Shown: piece after piece, positions 22,111-34,950 of the stretch
Layout: each line of letters begins with the position of its first letter
How positions within the stretch are numbered: position 1 is the stretch's first letter
DNA from: Anticarsia gemmatalis
Lineage: Eukaryota; Arthropoda; Insecta; Lepidoptera; Erebidae
Reading direction: 5' to 3'
NCBI RefSeq assembly: GCF_050436995.1
Contig: NC_134755.1
Coordinates: forward strand, 4,837,001 to 4,901,000
DNA length: 64,000 nt
Notes under the pieces: generated by a model
Seen by the model: only the letters and a program-made list of their open reading frames with translations
Told to the model about the DNA's origin: nothing
The model's database searches: none
Made by a program: the position numbers and the translations under genes

Positions 22111-23337
22111 AGTATTACTAAGGATGCGTTTAGCAGGCAATGTATTACGTCCAAACAGATTAACAGTACGTTACTCGTAACTAATTGCATCACGAACTAA
22201 CTGCTCTTGCCGCAATTGACTCGTCTGATTGTACGGTTTGAGAAAAACCTAATCTGTGTTTTGTTAACCCGTTTTTTTTCGGTTTAACACGAGTCTTTAA
22301 TATTACAGTTTTTAAGAAAATAAGCCAGTCGCCTTGGATCGGATTACCTTATACAGTCAATATTGATCAGAGTCATTGTCATTTTTTATTATTATTGTAT
22401 AATTTATGGATATAACTTAAACATCGAAATTAGTCATTTTTTTTCCGCAGGACTTAATTTGGTCTGATATAACTTAAATTAAGTCTATTAGAGCGAAATT
22501 AAAAAATATACGTTTATTTGACTATTGGTTACAAAAATAGAAGAATATTTGACGTCATCAAGTAGTTATTAATACAAAACATTGTCTCCATTACATCGAG
22601 GCTACAACACTACAATTTTCCTTTAACAACCAAATCAAATAAGAATCTACGATCAGAATAAAAGGAGAAATATCAACGAGGAAAGGAAACAGTGCGTTCA
22701 ACATGCGTGTACTGGATTTACATGATATTAGTTAGAATTATTACGAAGACATGAGTTGGTAACGACTCTCTCTTTACAAGATCTTTCGCAAGACTGTTGT
22801 TGTCGAGTAATACTTTTTCGTAAAGAGGTTTTGTTGCGTAAAAGTTATTCAATATCGTTGTGATATTTCGACGATGTTTATTTATATTGGAGGTTTTAAC
22901 TTTAGCTTTAGTACTTGTTTTAGGCATGTCTGGCTGTTGTGTTATAAATATAATATGTTCTAAACTTAACTTGAAGCTGAACTGTGTGGCTTAGTTCTCG
23001 TGGCTTTTTAAATAAACAGTGGCCCGTTATATTCGGAGTACTTGCTGTTAAAAAGCTTAGAAATATAGATCGGTCTCTTCGCTCCTTAGGTCTGCTAAAA
23101 AGCTCGTTTTTGATATGAAATAAAATAAATTGACCGATTTACGATATTAGTAATGGTAAACAAAAAATAATATCACGGAACAATTTAAACCATGCGAAAT
23201 ATTTACCCTTTTTCAGATAGAAAAATAACACATTTTTATACACAAAATATTTCAGCAATTTTATTTTACAAAACTAGTCGTAAAAAATACAAATTCCATA
23301 CGTCACATTTGGCAAAACTGCAGGTGAAATAACGTTT
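22111..23337. other. Gene-free interval with one CRE
   Basis: TGACGTCA at 22550-22557. A 69-codon minus-strand frame with an ATG (22718-22927) encodes a lysine/asparagine/threonine-rich peptide with no recognised domain. Confidence 0.4.
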
Positions 23338-23400
23338 ATTTGTCGACGTTTCGGCCGACAGCGCCGACCGCGGTCAGGTGAACTTTACCCGAGAGAAACT
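23338..23400 (+). repeat. Family F repeat unit
   Basis: 'gtcgacgtttcggccgacag' followed by 'gcgccgaccgcggtcagg' is a G+C-rich version of the motif clustered at 15396-15660. Confidence 0.45.
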
Positions 23401-24504
23401 AGCCACATTTCACCTTAAAATAGTAACCCGGTAGATTTTCTACCTATCGTAGGTATACTATTGGGAAAACTAGTCCGTAGCAAAATTATTGAAAGTTAGT
23501 TTGTCCTGCTTTCCGCGCGTAATAGATTGATCGATTTATTATCGCATAGAATTAGTTATTAATACAATGAATTTACCGAGTAATATTATATTGCAAAATT
23601 GTTTGTTTTTGAAAGTAAACCGTGTTCATTTTTGGCAACAAATATTGATAATATTAACGGTAAAATTGATATTATTCGGTTAATAAAATTCAACTATGAT
23701 TTTATTTATCAAATTGTATGTTACATCAACTTGCAGACATTATTGATTACATGGTGAGGTCAATTTATCCACTCTGAGTGTACCATGGTAAGTAATAAAT
23801 AACTGAAAATCCCCAGAAGTTCATTCCTAAGGCCATAAATATCAGGACACCATGGGCTCCCCTATAGCGAGATTCCAATATTAATCAGCCAAGTCGTTTT
23901 GTGGGTATGACCCTAATAAACAATCGAAATTTTACCAACTTCTATGATACGTTCGGGTATCGTGGATTATTATTGTAAAGTTTACTATAAAGAGTTATAT
24001 TCTATTATGGGATATATTTTTGGATTATTTTTGTCAAAACGATCCTTATCTTAATTTTGGAAATGTTACTTGTTAGATTTGTCATAATTTTACACGGTAC
24101 AAATCATTTTGAAAAGCGTAAAATATGTCATGCACATTATCATTTTTCCATTCCGTAAAAATAAGCGTGCAAAATATATTAATAATTTCAAAAGAGTTTG
24201 TGAGCCCTGATAAATACTGTCACTGATAAAACTGTTGCTGTACAATTGTGCCAAAAAAATGTTACCGACTTCTGTCCTGTTTGTCGCTTGACACTTGACA
24301 CAGTGCCCGAATGGAGTTGGCTCACTCTTTGTTACATGGCCCATCAAAAAAGCTAACTAGTAAGTAATGTATGATACGGAACCGTTTACAAAATAACAGT
24401 GAAATATATAAATAGATTAATCTCATAAACTGAGTAGAGCTTCATCACCATACTAGCCTTTCTTCCAACTATGACTCTAGATGGCTAGAGCTGATTACCA
24501 GTAT
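23401..24504. other. Gene-free interval
   Basis: A+T-rich DNA. Nothing was recognised. Confidence 0.4.
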
Positions 24505-24612
24505 TTTACATGGAGCGACTGCCTGTCAGACATCCACACCCAATTACCTGGGCTTTAACATGATATCCCTCGGTAAGACTGGCCGTCACACTTTCAAACC
24601 TCTAACTCCTAT
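24505..24612 (+). repeat. Dispersed lepidopteran repeat (family K)
   Basis: 'tggagcgactgcctgtcaga' and 'cccaattacctgggct', then 'tatccctcggtaagactgg', match a frequently seen lepidopteran interspersed repeat. It is a single copy in this window. Confidence 0.5.
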
Positions 24613-27600
24613 ACATGTAAATGTGTATTGTGAATTGTAAAACCATGTTCATAATAGATACTCGGAATCAACACATGCGACGCTATAACTGCGTTAAACG
24701 TTCAGTTAACACGTTACTTTCTTATTTCCAAAATAGGACAGGGGAGGACTAAGTATTACTTTAAAAAAAACTGTTTAAAATCTCTCAGGTTTGTTGCTTA
24801 CGACGTTATGGGCATGAATAATTAAAATGCTTTGTTTAAAATGATATTATTGCACATGACATTTCGCAGGTTAAAAGAAAACAACCGAGCATAAAATGTA
24901 ATATGTAACACAAATTAAAAACGGAACCTGTACGATAATATTTATAGCGGGACTGTAAATTTTCACAAAATTGCTCTCACGGTCCGTGAAATACTTCGCC
25001 GATAGTGAATTTCAGAGACCGTTTTTACACTTCGATAGCATTTCTTAACGTTGAACAAACTCAAGTGTACGTCTTTATTATGAAATTTCTTTGAACCTAG
25101 AACTTAAGTTTTCTTCTAGCCAGTGCCGCTTTTACTAACTTCCAATACTGTAGTTTGGCTTTTGTTTGGAATATTTAGCACTTGGGACGAAGAAAATTGG
25201 TGTTCGATATACACCAGAGGCAGATTTTGTAAAGTCGATAGCTACTGGTTATTGAGCCGTAAGTGGTTTGCTACCCCAAGAGCCCCAAGAGCACGATACT
25301 ATGATTACACACAAAAGAAATCTTTATTGTCACGCACACTGATAGAAAATGTCATCTGATATTAACCAACATAAGTTAATCATAAAGCCCAGTATTACAT
25401 GGGTTATAACATTGTTAAATTGTGAAACGTGGGTATTACATCTCTACCTCGGTATGTTTGTGATATTATGTATCTAAAAACATGAAAAGTTTTCGGATTG
25501 ATTTAATTTATACCATAATTATCTTTTGTAATTCGCGTTTCGACAATTATAATCTTAGTTTCAACTAACCGAGGTTGTGTCGTCCACCGAGGATGTTACA
25601 AAACTTTGGGCTACTATTGAGCATATTCTTGTAGCAATGAAAAACCCAATAAAAACAAATTTAAAACCAATATCATCAGTACATTAATTTGCTTCACATC
25701 GAACGTATGAAGGAAGTTTTCCGAAACGGAGCGAAGATAAGGGGGTTATGACGTCGCAATTCAATCAATCAAGTCGATGCCGCATACGACTTTGAGGTTG
25801 GGAACCAGAGAGCGAGACGTATTGACGTCAAAGATGCGAAATTGGTTCGCATGCAAGATATGGATGCAGATAGTACGGCGTGAAATATTTCAAAGGTGCT
25901 TTCTGTGATTTGTCATAGATATAACGTGTTCAAGAAGGCATTCAAGGAATAGGATTGCTGAAGTTATTTTGCCCTCTGTATAAGGATTTTCTTCAGAAAA
26001 GGTATCACGCTGAATAGTTTCTCTAATAATTCTGCTAAAGAATTATTTTTTTATAAGTAGTTGTAGTACAATTGTCGGCTGATTTTATTGATATTATAAA
26101 TGGTATTTAGAATACTCGGAAATGATAGCACAATTATATCGTCTTACTGTGACAAATTATATAAATGCGAATGTAGCGAAAGAAGGTTTTTGGGACCGTA
26201 GCAAGTGTCACTTGTTTGGTCTTTCTTATACCCTTTTTAAACTACCTGGCCCATCACGGAAAAGGGGAATAAAGTATTTGTGTTATCGACAATGGCTTTC
26301 TCTTAAAACGGTATTTGACAAATTACCAAAAGAAAACTGGGTACATATAAACCATTAGTTAAAAGTCAGTTCGTCGTTGGTACCGTCATATAATTTCGAA
26401 TATGGCTTAAAAAGTAAAAATATTCTCCTTTATGCAACTGAAATAGCTTTTTAGCGCAACATGTAGTTATCCTAATTGGAACATAACGTACATACGGCTG
26501 TTAACTCAACAACTCGAAAATATTTGAACAAAATCAACATATTTATCATAATGTTAGTAAGGTATACGAGATTTTTTTTCAGTTTTCAATGATATCTCGT
26601 TTGCTTATTCCTCTTTTCTCTCTTTTGGAGCTTTTTAAAAGAGCTTGTTCTTTACTGTCAGTTTATTTATTCATTGCTATTAGTCAACCCAGTGTCAAAG
26701 AAGTTCAAGCTACCTTTAATATAGCTTCACATTCAAAGCACGTGGATGCTAAGGTCAAAAACCAAAATTTATCTATCCTTTTCTGGGATATCCAAGCTAA
26801 AGGATGCTTAACCTACTTATTAAATAAAATAATTGGCGACGAGCATCTCAAAATCAACTGAATATATAAGGAAAACGGAACTGAATCTTTTGTTCTTATA
26901 TTCGGTATCACGGATCCGTTTCGCATACTAATTGCATGCACAAATACTGAGGATCGCAGCCAATACTCGTAGATCATAGTAATTTAGGTCGCAGCGGCGG
27001 AATGCCCTGCTTCCATAGGCTTTTATTTCAGTTGTTTGTGTGGTACGAGTACCGAGTTTGTGACATTTGTTGATGAAGTTGAATTTTTTGAAACAGATTT
27101 TTATTATAAGTAAAAAATATTCCAAAATTAATTGTGTAAGTTTTCTTCATCGCATATACAAATGATGTGTATCATATGACTATAATGATTAGGCACTGCA
27201 GTCACAAAATAGGTAGATGGTGGGCGTAACTAAACTAAATTTTGTTTATTTTAACTAACCTATGAGCAACCACATCCTACTTGAAGAAAAGCAGAAGGCT
27301 TGCTTTAAAAGGGCCAATGAAAAAAGGCAAAAATGCGTGGTTGTATGTAAGTACACACTCTGTTATTTTGTAACTGAAAGCATGTAAAAACTGATTATCA
27401 AAACCTATAACAAATGATAGTGAGCAGTTGTTTAGCGAGTCTGTTATGTTAGTTCATTAAACATGATTGTGTAATTATGCAACAGCTCCAATCCATCAAT
27501 TAGATCGACCGTAAATTGTCGGATGATGAACATTGTGTATTTGTGTACTACATAAATGATAAGCTAAACTGTACTGTTCACTATTGATGTCCTTTTAACT

Positions 27601-28014
27601 GATCATCTGACCATTTTTCTAAAGCTTTTTATCGTGTTCCTCTATTAATTTAAAGTCATTCAAATTTGTTACTGCTTATAAAAATGCTTATTAGTATTAT
27701 TGTTTATTATTGCAATTATACGTTAATTGGGATTTTCTATTCGAAAAAAACCTTGCAAGAGAAAATTGCTTCTGTAAACGACTATATGGCTAAGACCATT
27801 GGCTCTTAGAAGACTTTATAGAACTTCAAAATTGAGCCTCAATCTTTGTCCAGTAATCTTGTCCTATATCATTCTGTACCTTCATTATCTACCAAAACTA
27901 CACAGCTATTTATTATTTCACGAACGTAAGAAAGAATTTCAACAATTATGTTAAAAGATAAAATTAGTACAACAAACAAGAGACTGAGATAATTTTAAAT
28001 ATACTAATATGAAA
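24613..28014. other. Gene-free interval
   Basis: No gene was recognised. A CRE lies at 25823-25830. A splice-site-bounded open segment at 25120-25258 was examined and set aside. Open frames of 78-90 codons at 26122 and 26589 are within chance length. Confidence 0.4.
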
Positions 28015-28046
28015 ATGCAAATACAATGCAAACATTGCATTTGCAT
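28015..28046. promoter_or_regulatory. Inverted pair of POU octamers in a hairpin
   Basis: ATGCAAAT at 28015-28022 and its reverse complement at 28039-28046 form the outer part of a 14-bp inverted repeat with one mismatch and a 4-nt loop. Confidence 0.35.
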
Positions 28047-28232
28047 ATTCAAATACAAAAGTTTAAATAGTTTGTATACCTTCAAGTAGTTTTCTCTTTA
28101 AGTATAATATAATTTCACTTAGTTATTCTAAAGTGTAACGTTGTACAGACAATTTAATTTTGGAAAATACTTGGCACTACAACCCTCAAAAACTGTGTAT
28201 TTAGCTTTGGCATGTACGATTTATTTTGATTA

Positions 28233-28451
28233 TCTATACTAATATTATAAAGCTGAAGAGTTTGTTTGTTTGTCTGAACGCGCTAATCTCAGGAACTACT
28301 GATCCGATTTGAAAAATTCTTTCATTGCCCATTTATCGAGGAAGGCTATAGGCTATATATCATCACGCTACGACGAATAGGAGAAGAGTACCAGTAAAAA
28401 ATGTTACAAAAACGGGGAAACTTTTGACATTCTCTCTTACGTGACGCAAGC
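28233..28451 (+). mobile_element. Non-autonomous Helitron, 3'-truncated
   Basis: It begins TC after an A (tctatactaatattataaag), then a short GTTT run, 'gaacgcgctaatctcagg', 'gaggaaggctataggctat' and 'aaaaacggggaaac'. It ends abruptly at gtgacgcaagc, just where the intact copy at 56095 forms its 3' hairpin. It is otherwise very similar to that copy. No coding capacity. Confidence 0.85.
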
Positions 28452-29371
28452 AATAATTAATAATTCTGTGTAATTCAAAGATAAGAAAGCTGTATTAAAC
28501 AGGCTACCGTCAGTTGCTTACCCCATTGTTACTATATTGTTATAAAGCTAAATTTATAAAAACGAGTCACCTCAGTCTGTCTTTCTATTTGCAATAAACT
28601 CAAAATCTGCGGACCAAATTTGCATGCGGCTTCCATCAACAGATAGAAAAAATACTAGGAACGTTCCAATGTATAATTTATTACGAATATGACGATATTG
28701 TGTGAAATATGTGTGCTGAAGATGACGCAAAAGTTCACAATGAAGCACTTCTCTGCAGATACTCTCCGCTTTTCTGCTCCGAACCTCCGTGTTTAGGCAA
28801 AACAATGTCTGACGGATTCTCAAGTACTTTATAAAGCAACTTTATCGATCGCTTGTAAGTTCGTAGTGGCAATTAAGTCAGCTTCAGTCTCTCCCGCGAT
28901 TAATTCCTGTCCATAATTAATGCTTTTAAAAAGTTTCCCAGGTAACTGAGGTAAATAACGTAAATAATTTTATGAGCTTCGTTCAGGATATGTATTTATT
29001 TTGTTTATGGTGAATTAGTGATTGCTATATTGCTGCAAGCGAGGTCTGTGGGGGATTTCATTAAATCAGATGAGAATTTCACGTTGCAAATCATCAGGCA
29101 TATAGTTAAAATCGTTAGGTACATATTATATTTGAGTCATAATTTATTGTACTAATATAATAAATTTGTTACAAAACAACGATAATTAAGCTGCATTAAA
29201 TAAAATTGACCTAGGATCAGTTTAACCATCAGTGAAGTAATCTTATCTGATCATACATGTATCATGTATTCAAACAGCTATAAATTATATTAGATCACTT
29301 AACCACATAGCGGACTATTTTTGAAAATATACAATAATATAAACTAAACAATACCACTAGCACTTTATCTG
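28452..29371. other. Gene-free interval
   Basis: Nothing was recognised. Confidence 0.4.
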
Positions 29372-29436
29372 ACTTGGGAATCAAAACCGGGATCACGTAG
29401 TCAACAGTAGGATATACTACCGACGCCATAGAGGCA
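29372..29436 (-). repeat. tRNA-like SINE remnant
   Basis: On the minus strand 'gcctctatggcgtcggtagt' resembles a tRNA 5' half with box A. 'tcccggttttgattcccaag' resembles a T-arm with box B (GGTTCGANTCC with changes). Spacing is tRNA-like, but the cloverleaf is incomplete and there is no CCA-type end, so it is not a functional tRNA gene. Confidence 0.45.
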
Positions 29437-30294
29437 GTCAAATTCCATTAAAACCATTCATCTTCAAACGAGTGCAGTGAATAGTCGTATATGAATAGCA
29501 TTAGAAAACTCTGCAACATTTGCATTGCAAAATGTTTGAGTGTCCCAAACCTTAGGGAAGTTAGCCCATTTTTCACAGAATTATTTAAGCAGGATGCTAC
29601 GGTTTACAGTTTAGAACTTCGTACGAGTTAACTCATAAATCTTTGTTGTCTATTTACTTTGCTTCATCTTCGGTATTTGCTTTGTTTAATGTACAAATGC
29701 AGTTCGAGCTTTGTTAGTCTCAATAAACTTTGTTATTCCTTTGTTATTTGATTACTCGTTTAATAATATGTATTATGTTCTGGTTATCAGGTTGTTGGAG
29801 TTTCATAGACGTGGAAATCGATAGTTGATTATCTTCTTATTGTATAGGTAGGTAGGTAACTGTCAAATTTGGGCTATCTTGTTTTCAGTTAGCCTGTGGT
29901 AAAACCGGTCGATAACATAATGAAGATTGTTGGTACACCTGCATACGATTGGAACGGAGCACGGGCGACTGAACAAAATGGGAGATTACCCTAACTTTAT
30001 AGTAGCTAACGCTACAGAAAAGCTTTGAATGATGATGATAATATTAAGGTTATGGTCTCAATTTCGGTAAAACGATGCCGTTGCAGTCTGGCCGAAATGG
30101 TTATCAAACGACGAAGACAAAATAATGCTATATAGTAACATTATATTCATGCACCACAAAAGTTTCAATAACATTCAGTAACGCTTGCGTAAAGTAAGGG
30201 ATGTGTGGAACTTGTCGGAACTACTGTTAACGGTTGCTATAACGTTACTAAGAAATAGTTATATCACTGTAATTAGCAATATCAACCCTTCGCC
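29437..30294. other. Gene-free interval
   Basis: A+T-rich DNA with 'gtaggtaggtag' and 'gatgatgat' short tandem runs. Nothing else. Confidence 0.4.
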
Positions 30295-30346
30295 GGACAG
30301 TAACGGTAAGGGCCGTAATAACAGTTCAACTGTATCGTTACTGTCC
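30295..30346. repeat. Nested inverted repeat
   Basis: An outer 11-bp stem, ggacagtaacg (30295-30305) with cgttactgtcc (30336-30346), encloses a second palindrome acagttcaactgt (30321-30333). Confidence 0.8.
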
Positions 30347-30579
30347 AGTCAGGATTAAAATATCCATCACTGCGTATTAATTTACCGGATTATATTTGAA
30401 GTTACTTGCACCCGCGGTTTCCTCTGAATGTTAATTTTTTTTGTGTCTTGAAATACAGACTATTCCAGTCAAATATCGTCAAATTTGGCTCTGCTGCTTA
30501 AGCGGGTGTACTAGACAGACAGTGCTCCTTTTGCGAATGTTAAAACAAATACTGTCTTACAAATAAGCGTCGTGTCAGT

Positions 30580-30580
<1 letters not shown>
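30347..30580. other. Short gene-free interval
   Basis: No feature was seen. Confidence 0.4.

Positions 30581-30606
<26 letters not shown>
30581..30606 (+). repeat. (CT)13 microsatellite
   Basis: Thirteen uninterrupted CT units. Confidence 0.98.
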
Positions 30607-30612
<6 letters not shown>

Positions 30613-33058
30613 CCATGTACTGTTTCAAAATTAATTGAAAGTGACAAAACATTTTAAAGTTTATCAGAGCTTGCACAACGTTTATTCGTATGACATTTAG
30701 AGTGGTATTTTGGATGAGCCTTAACATCTAATCCTCCTTACTCGAAAATAATTCCGTTATCTTTCATTTACTTTCGGAGATTACATTTCTACGAAAAGTG
30801 CTTCTATAAGTTTTTGATGTATGAATTTTGAGTATGTACGGATATTATTCTCGACAAAAACCAACAGTGTTCATCTGTGTACTCGGAGTTGGTGTTTTGA
30901 ATTAGTATAAGCAAAGCTTAGTGCAACCAAAGCTAGTGTAAACGGCTTCAAGCTGCATGTTCCACGTACTACGTATCGTCTTTTCTCAGAAGTGAGTAAA
31001 GAGTATTAATTTACTCAGTTTTCGTCAGTAACATTTTAGGTACGTTGTATGTTAATTACCTAAACTAGTTGTAGTTCTACGTAAATACGTGTATTTAAGC
31101 TTTATTTAAGTCAGAATATTTGTTCAATGTTACCTAGAATTATATACAAATTTTCATTTTCATTTGTTTTGGTCCAGGGTCGCAATACTGTGTAACGCCT
31201 CCACTATACCTTCTTTTTGAGGCAGTCAGTATTTATTTTCAGTATTGGCTGGATCTCTTCTGTAGTTTATATAAGACAATCATGGCACGACTCCGAGTCC
31301 TAGCTGTGAATTTTGCGACGCTGTGACGTCATTTGGCTTTTGTTAATTCAGTAAATCTCTTATAATTTTATGTCATTTTTAACGTACAAATACATACTTG
31401 TCGTATTGTTATTTAGTTTATCTACAGACGAGAAACGATACCATTAACCAATATCTCTATTGATATCACCGTCATGTAAGATCATTTACTTATAGTAAAG
31501 GAAGAGATCTTTATTGATGAAGAATAATAGCTTAACCTTAATTTCAAACGGCTAATTAATAACAACAAACGAATGTCAACCTGCGACCTGCATTCAGAGT
31601 CACATTGTCACGACAACACGTAGCACAATTAATACGACATCTGAGCGAAATAATGACTGTGCCGACAGAATGTACCAAAAGCCTTTAGTTGGTCTTGTAA
31701 AAGGCAACTAAGTAATTATGTTCGCTGTTCCGCGTATTTTGGTGTACTGTGTTCATGTCATGTTAAGTTGTGAATGCAGTGTAATGTGGTGTACTAAGAA
31801 ATAATCTTCGGAGAATTCGACTGTACCTACGTAATTTAAATGAGCTAGAGTTGACGTATGTGTAAGTTTAGTTCTAGTTTGACAGTATCTAAGAGCAGTT
31901 TAACATCTCTGAATGTTAATAGCGCTTTTATAAGGCAGTTAATAGGTGCTCGTGGTGATTTGGGTTCATATATAAACCACATGAATGTAGAAAAGGTTAT
32001 AAGTTACACTTTAATTGCGATTTATATTAAAAATATCAAGAACTGAATAAACGAAACCGCATGTATGAAAAAGCTCGCTTGAAACCAAACAGCATATATT
32101 TGCGGTGAATCAGTAATCAGCGAATCCAATATCTCTAATAACACTAAAGCCATTTAACCAACATCACATGCCAAAAACTGGTCTAAAATAACTGCCATTT
32201 TAGATTTGTAAAAACAATTCAATGTCAAAAAGGTCGGTTCCATTTATTGGATTAAAGTTTGTTTGTGCTACAAATATTCTTGCTGAATCACTATAGCAAA
32301 TATTTGCGTACAAATTCTATTACGCAGAGGTTAAAATGAACATGTTAATATTGGTTTTGCGGATTTGCACAAAGTATTATTCAAGTTCGATTCATATTAC
32401 CGTAGCGCCGTGGGCTACTTAACAGTGTAAGAGTCAAAGGTTTATAGCATCGCGATTGCGAGCTTTGATATAAGTAATCTTCGTGTTAAGTTTTAAAATT
32501 TGGACTATTTGAGTATTTTTTCTTTTAATCTTTCCTTGGCTCTAGGGTTAAAGGGCACACAAGCTGCTATCATTATACTCAAAAATGAAAGGTTCGATTT
32601 CCACACAATATACAGTTGCGGTTTTTGAATCTGCATGCGTGCAGTGCATTTTTTACATGAGTTGACAACTAGTGGAACTCAAATTGATAGTCACAGTCAT
32701 TTGCCTTGTACTTTTTCTAAATTCCCGGAGACATAAGATTAGCTTTTCATGCAATTGATGTATTTACAAAATAAAAAGTAACTAGTGGTTCACAGATCGA
32801 GTGAAGATACTTTATGTATAGAGCTGCTATTCCTGATAACGATTGCCACTCAATACCGGTATTGGAATTGCGGTTACCTATTCCATTTGGAAAAGTCTCA
32901 ATAGTAACTAGGAATTTGCATTTCTGCTTAGAAAAGTTAAGGGCCTCTAAAAATAAAACAACAAATTGTGATTAGTCTGGTTTGTTACTTCACACATTGA
33001 ATCACGACTTGCTTTTATAGGAGTAGGCCGAAGACAAAGAACAATTTAGTAAGGTACG
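30607..33058. other. Gene-free interval with one CRE
   Basis: TGACGTCA at 31324-31331. No genes or repeats were otherwise recognised. Confidence 0.4.
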
Positions 33059-33256
33059 ATGATCAGCAAAACGATTATTTCTTTTTGTTGCTTAATATTT
33101 CTGTTTAATACCTCACTTAATTACAGGCGTGATATAAAATCTAAATCTAAAGCACACGAGTCCCTAATAAATAAAAGATTCAATCGTAAACGCACAATGT
33201 TTAGAGAAACAAAAAGACACGAAATGAGATTACAAAAGTTAAAATGTAATGAATAA
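33059..33256 (+). CDS. Possible small secreted basic peptide (65 codons), unrecognised
   Basis: An ATG with A at -3 opens a 65-codon frame. It starts MISKTIISFCCLIFLFNTSL, which has the shape of a signal peptide (charged n-region, hydrophobic h-region, small residues before a polar stretch). The rest is strongly basic (KSKSK, RFNRKRT, RETKRHE). A TATA-like tttata lies ~40 bp upstream and AATAAA overlaps the stop. Against it: the basic part could simply reflect A-rich DNA, and the length is expected by chance. No homologue is recognised. Confidence 0.15.
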   Translation: MISKTIISFCCLIFLFNTSLNYRRDIKSKSKAHESLINKRFNRKRTMFRETKRHEMRLQKLKCNE

Positions 33257-34258
33257 ATAACTGTACGGGCTGTAATTCACTGAAGGAATGCCCAAAGGGG
33301 CGGCCATAGGTGTGGGCACTCACTACTACATACCTGCTTTTAGTTTCATGTATTCTACGGAAGATTTACTTTTAAAACATGTGTTTTGTAAATGCATGTG
33401 TTAAGATCGTAACAGTTTAATATTAATAGCACTAAAAAGGCAATTGACATAAAAGCAACAATTAAATTCTTAATTTCCTTGTTTCAATTTTAATTACTTA
33501 AAAATACAAATTCATGAATCTTTTTATAAAGTTTTGAATCATCAAAGTTACTGCGTTTACCACCGATTTAGATATGCAAAACATTATTAGAAGAAGCGAA
33601 AATAAAATTCGTGATAATGATTTAAAATTGGATACTGTGAAAATATCTGTATTGAACAACTGCTACGCCTGCTTTGTAGGCTTTGAAGCGAAAAAGACGC
33701 TTAATAAATTTGATTATAATTTAATGTTAACTTAAAGATTTTCCCTCTTATTAATAAAAATATATGAAGTTGTGAAGGCTTATAAAGAGTTTTGTTTCGT
33801 TAACTCCTTAGCAAAATGAAAAAGAAAAAACATATTATAGTAGTTTCAACTAGAATAGGTTAATAGTGTGTTTATGAATAAGAGGGTATATGTATAATAG
33901 AGCCTTCCATAAACTTATGTTCCAACCAAGGCCAATCCAAATCCCGTATACAAATCTCAAACTCCTAACATCATCTGCACGATTCCCAACAGAATGCAAT
34001 TCCACAACTCCGTGGTTCATACTGTTTAAAACTTGAAATATTACGACGTACAATTATCACCGAAGTTATAAACACTACAGCTTGTAGTTAAGCCGTATAA
34101 GTATTAAAGTGCAATATTGCAGTCGCCGTAAGTCGGTTACTCGACAATCATGTGCACCATTAAGCAATGTGGTACACTAAGTTGGCTTGAAGTGACGGTA
34201 CACTAAACAGAATCTGGACGGCACGTTTGATGCAAAATTGTGACCGGCGCGGGCGCTA
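33257..34258. other. Gene-free interval
   Basis: A possible repeat tail at 33280-33320 (aaaggggcggccataggtgt) and a GC-richer patch ending near 34260 (ccggcgcgggcgc). Nothing firm. Confidence 0.35.
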
Positions 34259-34483
34259 TCAAAAACGCGGTGTGTTGTGAGAGTGGGATATTTTTAGGCA
34301 TAATTTAAAATTGAATAATGTTTCTGCATTTAGTAGTTGTTTAGGCACTTGATCTATTATATATGTTTTAACAAGTATATTTGAAGGATGATGTATGTCA
34401 TATATTTCTACACATTCACTATTTTCGGTATTTACTACACATGATTCTACGGATTTGATGATTTCTTTGAGTGGCGTTATCAT
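34259..34483 (-). CDS. Unrecognised 74-codon open frame
   Basis: An ATG in a good insect start context (taaacaATG) opens a frame beginning MITPLKEIIKSVESCVVNTE. Its composition looks protein-like (E, V, D, I), without the Lys/Asn excess of random A+T-rich frames. There is no domain, signal peptide or splice partner that I recognise. A chance frame is likely. Confidence 0.12.
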   Translation of the reverse strand: MITPLKEIIKSVESCVVNTENSECVEIYDIHHPSNILVKTYIIDQVPKQLLNAETLFNFKLCLKISHSHNTPRF

Positions 34484-34904
34484 TGTTTACTTAGAACCGT
34501 GGGTAAATTTTTAATTGACTATTTCTAGCTTTTTTAACATTACAGGTTAAAATAAAAATATCTCATTCTAGTGGTCTATGTACCACAGTGCAGGCTCTGT
34601 AGTTAGGAAGGAAGACGGTCGTAAATGGCCAAAGACCTATTTAGGCATAAACACATTATAACTGCATTAATATTAGTAGTTTCGCTGGCGTGGTTCCATA
34701 ATAACTTATTGAGACTTAGGCCTTTTTGTTCTAGTGGTGCTAGAACTTTAGGAAACTACATTAATATTACAGCGCTGAAACACTGACGTAAGCGAAACAT
34801 TATGTCGATACTTTTACGGGTTATTTGGCAGGCGTCTATTAGTGCTTTCATTTATGCATGGGAATATTGAAACCTCTACATATCGGTATCTGCCGATAAG
34901 GAGA

Positions 34905-34950
34905 TATCGAGTTCGGTTCCCGGTTTAAGCAAAGGGCTTTTGCATTATTG
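34905..34950 (+). repeat. tRNA-like box B / SINE fragment
   Basis: 'tatcgagttcggttcccggt' followed by 'ttaagcaaagggctttt' matches the T-arm and tail start of lepidopteran tRNA-derived repeats. The 5' half is not recognisable. Confidence 0.35.

Noticed and set aside
22718..22927. 69-codon ATG frame, basic peptide
   Set aside because: Composition is what A-rich DNA gives; no homology or splice support.
25120..25258. 139-bp open segment between a good acceptor and a GTAAGT donor
   Set aside because: Its second half (agaggcagattttgtaaag, tcgatagctactggttattg) resembles a decayed family B repeat, which explains it better than a Trp-rich unknown exon.
32541..32602. Possible tRNA/SINE because of ggttcgatttcc
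   Set aside because: Only a box B-like word; no box A or tRNA fold.
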